Assembly: GCA_937874315.1 (NCBI GenBank)
Contig: CALNAE010000240.1
Location: forward strand, 1-41,265
Source of the DNA: an uncultured Bifidobacterium sp.
GTDB lineage: Bacteria; Actinomycetota; Actinomycetes; Actinomycetales; Bifidobacteriaceae
Direction: 5' to 3'
DNA length: 41,265 nucleotides
A model generated the notes under the pieces. It was not told the origin of the DNA. It searched no databases and saw nothing but the letters and a program-made list of their open reading frames with translations. This document shows, piece after piece, positions 35,156 to 41,265 of the stretch. The position numbers were made by a program, and so were the translations under genes. Position 1 is the stretch's first letter, and every line of letters begins with the position of its first letter.

Positions 35156-36460
35156 ATGACCGCAATAACGACATCAGCCGATCCGGTTTCGGCAAACGGA
35201 TTGATCTCCCGCGTCGACCGGACCCGGGAATCTCCGCTGTTCTACAGGGTGTTCGGCCTGGTCGCCGCCGGAATGTGGCTGGACGCGGTGGACGTCTACA
35301 TGGCCAGCGCCGTAGCCGGCAGCACGCTCAAGAGCGGGTGGTCCACCATCGCGCAGAACTCGCTGTTCATGTCCGCCGGATTCCTGGGGCTGTTCATCGG
35401 CTCGTTGGTCGCCGGATTCATCGGCGATATGTATGGCCGGCGCGTCGCATATCAGCTCAATCTGATCCTGTTCGGCGGCTTTTCCTTCTTGAGCGCATTC
35501 GCCCCCAACATGGCCGTGTTGACATTCACCAGACTCGGAGCCGGCATCGGTCTGGGGGCCGAAATCGTCACGGGGTATTCGCTCGTCAATGAATTCGCGC
35601 CGGTGAGGCGACGCGGGCGTTGGTGCGCCATCGTCTCGGTCATCGCCAATTGCGGGGCGCCGATCACCTTGCTCCTGTGCACCTGGGTCATTCCTCGTTT
35701 CGGCTGGAGGGTCATGTTCGCCGGCATCGGCGTCTTCGCCGCGGTGTTGTGGTATCTGCGCCGCGACATCCCCGAATCGCCGCGTTGGCTTGCGGTGCAT
35801 GGCCGCTCTGCGGAAGCCGAACGAATCGTCACCCAGCTCGAGACCGCGGGACATGATTGCCCGCCCGAGCGTGCGTCGGGCGGCGTACGCTCCCATCGAC
35901 TCGCCCTGTTCGTCGCCATCGTCGCGGTCTCGGCGACCATCGTCTGCCAGTACACGTTCACCTCGTGGGTGCCCACGTTGCTGGTGAAGCGCGGCATCAA
36001 CCTTGGCAGCTCGCTCGCCTTGAGCACCTTGATGATGGTGGGGGCTCCCGTGGGATGCGTGATCGGCGCGTTGCTGGTCGACAGGATCGGTCGCAAGGCG
36101 ACCATCGTCCCCGCGTTCCTCTTGACCTCCGTGTTCGGACTGCTCTATGCCATGCAGCGCACCGAGACCGCCGCCATGGTGGTCGGATTCTTCCTTACCG
36201 CGTGCTTCTATGTCCTGATGGCGTCGGTCGTGGCCGTATACGCGTCGGAGCTGTTTCCCACGGCAATCCGTTTCCGCGGGGTCGGCATCGCCAATGCCGT
36301 GGCCAAACTGCTCACCGTGGCCATGCCTATCGTGGTGGCCTGGGTGCTCGTGCATGTCGGCGTTTGGGCGACCTTCGCCGGCATCAGCGCCATCGCATTC
36401 TTCGCCGCGCTGGTCGTATGGGTGTGGGGCGTCGAAACTCGGCAACGTTCCGTGGGATGA
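35156..36460 (+). CDS. MFS transporter (metabolite:H+ symporter type)
   Basis: A 434-residue, 12-helix permease. Start at ATG 35156, with AGGAG 8 bases upstream; the GTG at 35147 overlaps that site. Family marks are GDMYGRRVAYQ after helix 2, RLGAGIGLGAEIVTGYSLVNEFAPVRRRGR in two parts, PESPRWL in the middle, DRIGRK after helix 8 and ASELFPTAIRFRGVG. These place it with the sugar-porter/aromatic-acid symporter branches. The substrate is unknown. Its leader peptide suggests that expression responds to branched-chain amino acid supply, so a related amino or keto acid is one possibility. A bidirectional hairpin follows. Confidence 0.88.
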   Translation: MTAITTSADPVSANGLISRVDRTRESPLFYRVFGLVAAGMWLDAVDVYMASAVAGSTLKSGWSTIAQNSLFMSAGFLGLFIGSLVAGFIGDMYGRRVAYQLNLILFGGFSFLSAFAPNMAVLTFTRLGAGIGLGAEIVTGYSLVNEFAPVRRRGRWCAIVSVIANCGAPITLLLCTWVIPRFGWRVMFAGIGVFAAVLWYLRRDIPESPRWLAVHGRSAEAERIVTQLETAGHDCPPERASGGVRSHRLALFVAIVAVSATIVCQYTFTSWVPTLLVKRGINLGSSLALSTLMMVGAPVGCVIGALLVDRIGRKATIVPAFLLTSVFGLLYAMQRTETAAMVVGFFLTACFYVLMASVVAVYASELFPTAIRFRGVGIANAVAKLLTVAMPIVVAWVLVHVGVWATFAGISAIAFFAALVVWVWGVETRQRSVG

Positions 36461-36473
36461 CTGGAGATAACCG

Positions 36474-36517
36474 ATTGATGGCCCCGATCGGAACGGAATT
36501 CGATCGGAGCCATCAAT
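36474..36517. terminator. Bidirectional terminator
   Basis: A 17-base inverted repeat with one mismatch (36474-36490 with 36501-36517) and a 10-base loop, placed between the convergent MFS and dehydrogenase genes. Confidence 0.8.
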
Positions 36518-36534
36518 GATGAGATCAGCGTGGA

Positions 36535-37620
36535 TCAGAGCAACGTGCCGACCTCGTTCGCAGCCCTCAACGCCGCCGCGACATCCGCAGGCGTGACCTC
36601 GAACGGCATGTTCGCCATCGTGTCCGCAGCGTCGCACGCGAGTTCTCCGACGCGCAGCAGATCGTCATCGGTGGCATCGGCGATGCCGATATCCGCCAGG
36701 GAGGTGGGCAGACCCACCGTACGGAAGAACTCGTAGGCCTCTTTCGTCTCCGATTCGGAGCGATTTTCGAGAACGAACTGGGCCAACGTGCCATACGCGA
36801 CTTTCTCGCCATGGAGGTAGCGGTGCGTCCCCGGAAGAACGGTTAGACCGTTGTGAATGGCATGGGCGGCCGCGAGACCGCTGCTTTCGAAGCCGAGTCC
36901 GCTGAGCAGGGTGTTGGCCTCGATCACATTCTCGACCGCGGCGGTGCAAATGCCCTTTCGCACCGCGACGACTGCCCTGGGGCCATCCGCGATAAGCAGA
37001 TCATGGCACAGCTTCGCAAGCGTGATCGCGGCGTTGGTCGCGTGACCGCCCGTCATGGTGATCGCATTGGATTGATAGCATGCGGCCGCCTCGAAGTATG
37101 TCGCATATGCATCGCCTAGCCCGGAGACCAGGAATCGGGCGGGGGCTTGAGCGATGATCGCGGTATCCATAATCACCATGTCGGGATTTTTCGGTAGGGG
37201 CAGGTAGTGATCGAACTGTCCATCATCGGTGTATATGACCGAAAGACGCGAACACGGCGCGTCCGAGGAGGCGGCGGTAGGGCAGATCAACACCGGAAGT
37301 TTGGCGAAATGAGCGACCGCCTTGGACGCGTCGAGCGTTTTGCCGCCTCCGATGCCGATGACGACATCGGAGGTCTTGAGCTGCGCCACATGGTGATCGA
37401 TTTCGTTCATGGAGCATTCGCCGCCGAATCTTTCGACGCGGTACGGTATGCGTGCCCTGTCGAAACTCGAACAGATCAGATCATGATAGCGCTGGTCGAT
37501 AAACGGGTCGACGATCAGATATGCGCCGCCGTCGCCGATCGTCGAATATCGGTCCGCCAGACTGCCCAGCGCATCTGTCTGCTGGATATAACTGCCCGGA
37601 GCGCACAATATTTTGTTCAT
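36535..37620 (-). CDS. Glycerol dehydrogenase-like iron-containing alcohol dehydrogenase
   Basis: A 361-residue enzyme of the GldA family. The NAD-binding loop is GIGGGKTLDASKAVA (about 89-103), and PTAASSDAPCS is typical of GldA. The metal ligands are Asp170 (SGLGDAYATYFEA), His253 (AAHAIHNGL) and His270 (LHGEKVAYG), closely matching known glycerol dehydrogenases. It probably oxidises glycerol to dihydroxyacetone, or a related polyol, in the cytoplasm. GGAAAGGA precedes the ATG (37618-37620). It is divergent from the peptidase operon, with 139 bases between. Confidence 0.9.
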   Translation of the reverse strand: MNKILCAPGSYIQQTDALGSLADRYSTIGDGGAYLIVDPFIDQRYHDLICSSFDRARIPYRVERFGGECSMNEIDHHVAQLKTSDVVIGIGGGKTLDASKAVAHFAKLPVLICPTAASSDAPCSRLSVIYTDDGQFDHYLPLPKNPDMVIMDTAIIAQAPARFLVSGLGDAYATYFEAAACYQSNAITMTGGHATNAAITLAKLCHDLLIADGPRAVVAVRKGICTAAVENVIEANTLLSGLGFESSGLAAAHAIHNGLTVLPGTHRYLHGEKVAYGTLAQFVLENRSESETKEAYEFFRTVGLPTSLADIGIADATDDDLLRVGELACDAADTMANMPFEVTPADVAAALRAANEVGTLL

Positions 37621-37745
37621 AATACCAACGTCCTTTCCATATCATCGTTGTCGTGGTTGAGGCGTCGGCCTGCAATGGCCGACATGGTCCATCGTAACGG
37701 AGAATCCGTAATGGCCGGCTCCTCATGGCCGTAACACGTGCGGCG

Positions 37746-37751
37746 CATAAT
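37746..37751 (+). promoter_or_regulatory. Candidate -10 box for a leaderless transcript
   Basis: CATAAT ends 8 bases before the ATG at 37760, and no Shine-Dalgarno sequence is present. Transcription would start at or next to the start codon. No clear -35 box is visible. Confidence 0.45.
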
Positions 37752-37759
37752 ACTGAACT

Positions 37760-38695
37760 ATGGTTGAACTGCTTGAATCCGTACATTGGTCCATAGCGAT
37801 TCGCGACGTACCGCGAACCCAGGTTCGCGTGGGTGCCGCGGGAGAAGTCGACGATGCCGGTGGAATGCCGACCGCTCTGTTCCGGATGAACGCCTACGAC
37901 CAGCTCAGGACCGCGAGCATAGGCAAGCTGTTTCTTCTCGCCGAACTGATGCGCCAGGTTCGGTTCGGTGACATAGCCTTGGACGACGTCATCGACCGGG
38001 ATGACGAACGACCCGATGATCCGATGGAGGACTCCGGGTTGCTGTACATGCTGGCGCAACGAACGTGGCAGGTGAAGGATCTGGCCGTGTTGGTCGGTGC
38101 GTTCAGCGACAACTACGCGACGAATCTGCTGGTCGAGCGTGTCGGATTGGCCAATGTTCAACGATGCGCGCGTGAGGTGTTGGGATATCGAACATCCAAT
38201 CTCCTCGACAAAGTGCGTTGGGAGCGGCCGAAATTCTCCGACTTGCCCAATGATATGTCTTGCGGGTGCGCCGAAGAGCTGTGCGACTATATGGCACGGC
38301 TTTCCGACGGTTCGCTGATCGACGCGCAGGCATCCGCCGGGATCGAGCGATGGCTCGGAGCGGACGCCGATACATCCATGGTGGCCGGCGCGTTCGATCT
38401 CGATCCGTTGGCGCATTGGCCCGACGACGCCGGGTTTCGGCTACGTCACAAGACGGGTACCGAATCCGACGTGCGCGGCGACGTCGGATTCGTCACGGAC
38501 GAAACGACGTCTCGTACCGTCGCCTATGCGGTTTTGGCCAACTGGGACAAGGAACGATACGGTGATGTGCGTGACGAAGTGCTCTCCCGGATGCGCACGC
38601 TAGGTACGCTGATTCGAGAGTATCTGCAAACGGGCGACGTGACGATCTTCGATCGGTCGGCTGCCGGGCTCGTCGACGGACGGAACAGGGGCTGA
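37760..38695 (+). CDS. Class A beta-lactamase-fold serine hydrolase, no signal peptide
   Basis: A 311-residue protein with the three penicillin-binding/beta-lactamase motifs: SxxK as TASIGKLF (Ser53, Lys56), SDN (Ser116-Asp118, AFSDNYATNLL) and KTG (Lys231-Gly233, RHKTGTESDVRGDVG). There is no signal peptide or lipobox, so it is predicted to be cytoplasmic, unlike secreted beta-lactamases. The class A general-base Glu is not certain; WERPKF (Glu155) lies in about the right place. It may be an amidase or peptidase rather than a resistance enzyme. The DmpA-type gene begins 3 bases after its stop. Confidence 0.87.
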   Translation: MVELLESVHWSIAIRDVPRTQVRVGAAGEVDDAGGMPTALFRMNAYDQLRTASIGKLFLLAELMRQVRFGDIALDDVIDRDDERPDDPMEDSGLLYMLAQRTWQVKDLAVLVGAFSDNYATNLLVERVGLANVQRCAREVLGYRTSNLLDKVRWERPKFSDLPNDMSCGCAEELCDYMARLSDGSLIDAQASAGIERWLGADADTSMVAGAFDLDPLAHWPDDAGFRLRHKTGTESDVRGDVGFVTDETTSRTVAYAVLANWDKERYGDVRDEVLSRMRTLGTLIREYLQTGDVTIFDRSAAGLVDGRNRG

Positions 38696-38698
38696 CGA

Positions 38699-39901
38699 AT
38701 GGGCATCGACATGATCGACATGCGACTCGACACGGGACTATGCGCTTTGGCCGCCGGTCCTCGCAATCTGATTACCGACGTTCCCGGGGTGCGCGTGGGG
38801 CATGTCACGCTATGCGATCGGACCAAGGGCATCCATACCGGTGTCACCGCCATCGTGCCTCCCGGCGACTGTTTCATGGATAAGTTTCCCGCGGCGCAGT
38901 ATGTATCCAACGGATTCGGCAAGAGCATGGGGCTGGTGCAGGTCCAGGAGCTCGGAACCTTGGAGACACCGATTCTGCTGACCAACACCTTCGCCTGCGG
39001 CGCCGGTTTCGACGCGTTGGTCGATGACGCGCTGTCCAAACACGCTGAAATCGGCGTGAGCACCTCGACCGTCAACCCGGTGGTGTTGGAATGCAACGAT
39101 GGGTCGATCAATCGGATTCGGAATCGAGTGATCACGGCTCGTGACGGACGTGAGGCGGTGGACCGCGCTCGCGAAGACTTCGAGGAGGGCGACGTCGGGG
39201 CAGGCACGGGCATGACGTGTTTCGGCCTGAAAGGTGGCATCGGCTCGGCGTCGAGAATCATGCGCGTCGACGGCCATGACTACGTGCTGGGCATGCTGGT
39301 CATGACGAATTTCGGTTCGCTGGAATGCCTGAGAATCGCCGGCCGGCCGATCGGAGCGATGCTTTCGAAATGGTTGCAACGGTTGCAACGACGACAGGAC
39401 GTGCGTAGGCAGGACGTTGCGCTCGATGATTCTGTCGATGATTCCGTCGATGAAAAAGGCGGCGATGTTGGCGGCGAACGTCGCGATATGGGCAGCATCG
39501 TGGCCGTGATCGCAACCGATATGCCGCTCGATTCCAGGCAGCTGCATCGATTGAGTAAGCGCGTGACCGTCGGCATCGCGCGTTGCGGCGGTTATATCGG
39601 CGACGGAAGCGGCGAGATCGTGGTGTCGTTCAGCACCGCCAACCGGATGCGGCATTGGATGAACGAGGGTGCCGAGCAGACGGCGGACATGATCGAGACG
39701 GTTCGCCGATTGAACGAGCACGGCATGGACGATTGCTTCCGGGCCGTCGCTTCCCTGAGTGAAGAGGCAATCATCAGTTCGCTGCTGCACGCGCACAGCG
39801 TCATCGGATGGACGGGGGAGAAGACCATGAGCCTGCGCGATGCCGCCGACGAGGCCGGGATCAGGATTTCAATGGAGGACGATTCGATGCATGAAACGTG
39901 A
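38699..39901 (+). CDS. P1 family (DmpA/BapA-type) self-cleaving peptidase
   Basis: A 400-residue S58-family enzyme. It opens with NLITDVPGVRVGHVTL, has TFACGAGFDALVDDAL and GVGAGTGMTCFGLKGGIGSAS-like glycine-rich loops, and carries the autoproteolysis site Gly265-Ser266 in RRDMGSIVAVIATD, where Ser266 becomes the N-terminal nucleophile. Relatives are aminopeptidases that can act on D-amino acid or beta-peptide substrates. A charged linker (about residues 225-262) just before the cleavage site is encoded by short repeats (39372-39453). It is tightly linked to the serine hydrolase gene upstream. Confidence 0.9.
   Translation: MGIDMIDMRLDTGLCALAAGPRNLITDVPGVRVGHVTLCDRTKGIHTGVTAIVPPGDCFMDKFPAAQYVSNGFGKSMGLVQVQELGTLETPILLTNTFACGAGFDALVDDALSKHAEIGVSTSTVNPVVLECNDGSINRIRNRVITARDGREAVDRAREDFEEGDVGAGTGMTCFGLKGGIGSASRIMRVDGHDYVLGMLVMTNFGSLECLRIAGRPIGAMLSKWLQRLQRRQDVRRQDVALDDSVDDSVDEKGGDVGGERRDMGSIVAVIATDMPLDSRQLHRLSKRVTVGIARCGGYIGDGSGEIVVSFSTANRMRHWMNEGAEQTADMIETVRRLNEHGMDDCFRAVASLSEEAIISSLLHAHSVIGWTGEKTMSLRDAADEAGIRISMEDDSMHET
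39372..39453. repeat. Microrepeats inside the DmpA-type gene linker
   Basis: ggttgcaac occurs twice in a row (39372-39389). The 12-base unit tcgatgattc(t/c)g is repeated at 39423-39434 and 39435-39446, with a partial third copy. They encode the Gln/Arg- and Asp/Ser/Val-rich linker before the self-cleavage site. Confidence 0.85.
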
Positions 39902-40053
39902 TCAACGCAATGGCCGCAGGAATCATAGTGACCGCGGCACAGACGGTCATATGCAAACGGCTGCATCGGATCCTCGCGCCGGATGACCCCGGTGGTCCAG
40001 CTTTCCCAAAACTCAATCAGTGCACAACACATCAACCCAAACTAAGGATCATC

Positions 40054-41097
40054 ATGACCAATGCCATCATCCCCGTATTCGACGGCCACAACGATTTGCC
40101 ATGGGAGAGCCGTGACAACAGGCACTACAGCGTCGAAGGCATCGACGTCGAATCGGCGCAGACCCTGCACACCGATATCCCGAAATTGCGCCGCGGCGGT
40201 TACCTCGCGCAGTTCTGGTCGGCCTACGTCAGCAGCGACTACATCGGCGCGCCGGCCGTGGTCGCCACGCTGGAGCAGATCGACTTCGTACACCGTATGT
40301 GCGCTCGCTATCCGGACGCCTTCAAATTGGCGTTGAGCGCCGAGGATATCCGCACGGCACAGCATGAAGGGCGAATCGCATCACTGATCGGCATCGAAGG
40401 CGGCCATCAGATCGCCGACAACCTCGCCGTAATGCGCGAATATGCTCGGCTCGGCGTGCGTTACATGACGCTGACGTGGAACAACACGAATGAATTCGCC
40501 GATGCCGCCACCGGAGATCACACCTGGCATGGTCTGAACGACCGGGGTCGAGCGGTGGTCGCCGAAATGAACAGGATCGGTATGATCGTGGATCTGGCCC
40601 ATGTGTCGGCCGACACCATGCGCGACGCCATCACGGCCTCGACGCTGCCGGTCATGTTCAGCCATTCCTCATGTTTCGCCATCAACCCTCACCCGCGAAA
40701 CGTCCCCGAAGACGTGCAACGCATGCTCGCCGACAACGACGGCGTGCAGATGATCACCGCCGTCCCCGGATTCGTTTCGGCGCGGGCGCATGAGTGGATT
40801 GTCGACGGCGAGAAAGGGCCACGGCCCGAGGTGACCGTGGCCATGGTCGCCGATCACGTCGAAGCCGCACGCGATGTCATGGGCGTGGACCATATCGGCG
40901 TCGGCGGCGACTATGACGGCACCGGTCGCATGCCCTCGGGCATGGAGAATGTCGGCGAGTATCAGAACCTGTTCGCCGAATTGCGCGGCCGGGGCTGGAG
41001 CGAAGAAGATCTCAACAAGCTCGGATGGCGCAACGCGCTGCGCGTCCTCGAGGCCAACGACGCCGCATACGCCGCGTTTTTGGCGGCCGGACGGTGA
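40054..41097 (+). CDS. Membrane dipeptidase family (M19) enzyme
   Basis: A 347-residue zinc dipeptidase. Start at ATG 40054, after AAGGA. The metal ligands are all visible: His12 and Asp14 (DGHNDLP), Glu115 (IEGGHQI), His183 (DLAHVS) and His204 (FSHSSC), with Asp286 in GVGGDYDG. M19 enzymes cleave dipeptides, including those with D-residues, and some open the beta-lactam ring of carbapenems. Despite the family name it has no signal peptide and should be cytoplasmic. It lies 152 bases after the DmpA-type gene on the same strand. Confidence 0.92.
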   Translation: MTNAIIPVFDGHNDLPWESRDNRHYSVEGIDVESAQTLHTDIPKLRRGGYLAQFWSAYVSSDYIGAPAVVATLEQIDFVHRMCARYPDAFKLALSAEDIRTAQHEGRIASLIGIEGGHQIADNLAVMREYARLGVRYMTLTWNNTNEFADAATGDHTWHGLNDRGRAVVAEMNRIGMIVDLAHVSADTMRDAITASTLPVMFSHSSCFAINPHPRNVPEDVQRMLADNDGVQMITAVPGFVSARAHEWIVDGEKGPRPEVTVAMVADHVEAARDVMGVDHIGVGGDYDGTGRMPSGMENVGEYQNLFAELRGRGWSEEDLNKLGWRNALRVLEANDAAYAAFLAAGR

Positions 41098-41203
41098 TTC
41101 GAGTCCGGATTCGCTCGGCGCACTCCCGGCACAACAACGAATTGGTGTAAATGATGCATCGGATGGTGGATCGCGTTCGAGGTGTGATCAACGAATTCCC
41201 ACG

Positions 41204-41265
41204 CTATTCGTAATCGCCGTCCGGCCCGATGGTCATCGCATCGTCGTGCGTGCGGCCGGAATGGA
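41204..41265 (-). CDS. Possible C-terminus of a gene running off the window
   Basis: On the minus strand an open frame enters from the window edge and ends at TAG (41204-41206) after about 20 codons, with the acidic ending GPDGDYE. It is too short to identify. The 106 bases between it and the dipeptidase stop hold nothing else that I recognise. Confidence 0.3.
   Translation of the reverse strand, partial: HSGRTHDDAMTIGPDGDYE

Noticed and set aside
35174..36637. A 487-codon open frame on the minus strand opposite the MFS gene, and similar long frames opposite pyk (17562-18956) and folD (10402-11328)
   Set aside because: They are antisense to well-recognised genes, have repetitive His/Arg/Asp-rich translations and no family motifs; high GC content lengthens such shadow frames.
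37760..38695. Calling this gene an antibiotic-resistance beta-lactamase
   Set aside because: It lacks a signal peptide and a certain class A general-base Glu, and it is embedded with peptidases; a peptidase or amidase role is at least as likely.

Overview
The window reads as a chromosomal segment of a high-GC Gram-positive actinobacterium, most probably Bifidobacterium or a close relative in Bifidobacteriaceae. The reasons are the GC-rich codon use, the CarD homologue, a four-S1-domain ribosomal protein S1, an ANTAR response regulator directly joined to a proofreading-deficient polA, GlgB and GlgX of actinobacterial type, LexA boxes of the Gram-positive form TCGAAC-N4-GTTCGA, and an ArgP/LysG-LysE pair. 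No transposase, integrase, phage gene or CRISPR array is visible.

Layout. Positions 1-1448 carry the end of a HAD-IIB phosphatase and a ComF-type phosphoribosyltransferase on the plus strand. Positions 1677-3795 hold an SOS-controlled umuD-umuC mutagenesis cassette on the minus strand. Positions 4152-8361 are a minus-strand unit of glgB, an OmpR-type response regulator and a sensor kinase. Positions 8499-18899 hold mostly plus-strand housekeeping genes: carD, folD, rpsA, coaE, uvrB (with its own LexA box inside coaE), terC and pyk, with a ZnuA-like lipoprotein on the minus strand. Positions 19041-25286 hold a Nudix-like gene, an unusual short tRNA with anticodon CAA, and a tight plus-strand run of ANTAR regulator, polA, Nif3-like protein and Nudix hydrolase. 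glgX follows, then a membrane protein and tRNA-Pro.

From about 29.1 kb the content is more accessory: a decayed TMEM175-type channel gene, a GNAT acetyltransferase, an SRAP abasic-site protein, a DJ-1/PfpI protein, a MazG-like pyrophosphatase, a DUF4186 protein, a divergent LysE exporter/LysR regulator pair, and an MFS transporter behind what looks like a complete leader-peptide attenuator. A glycerol-dehydrogenase-like enzyme follows. The last block is a likely operon of three enzymes that act on peptide or amide bonds: a serine beta-lactamase-fold protein, a DmpA-type self-cleaving peptidase and an M19 dipeptidase.

How the genes fit together. DNA damage functions recur (UmuD, UmuC, UvrB, PolA, SRAP, MazG), and two of them carry perfect LexA boxes. 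Glycogen metabolism is represented twice (glgB with a two-component system, glgX alone). The most novel-looking signals are the branched-chain-rich leader peptide with alternative hairpins before the MFS gene, the three-enzyme peptidase operon with a possibly leaderless first gene, the class I-sized CAA tRNA, the UmuD tail, and the TMEM175 pseudogene.
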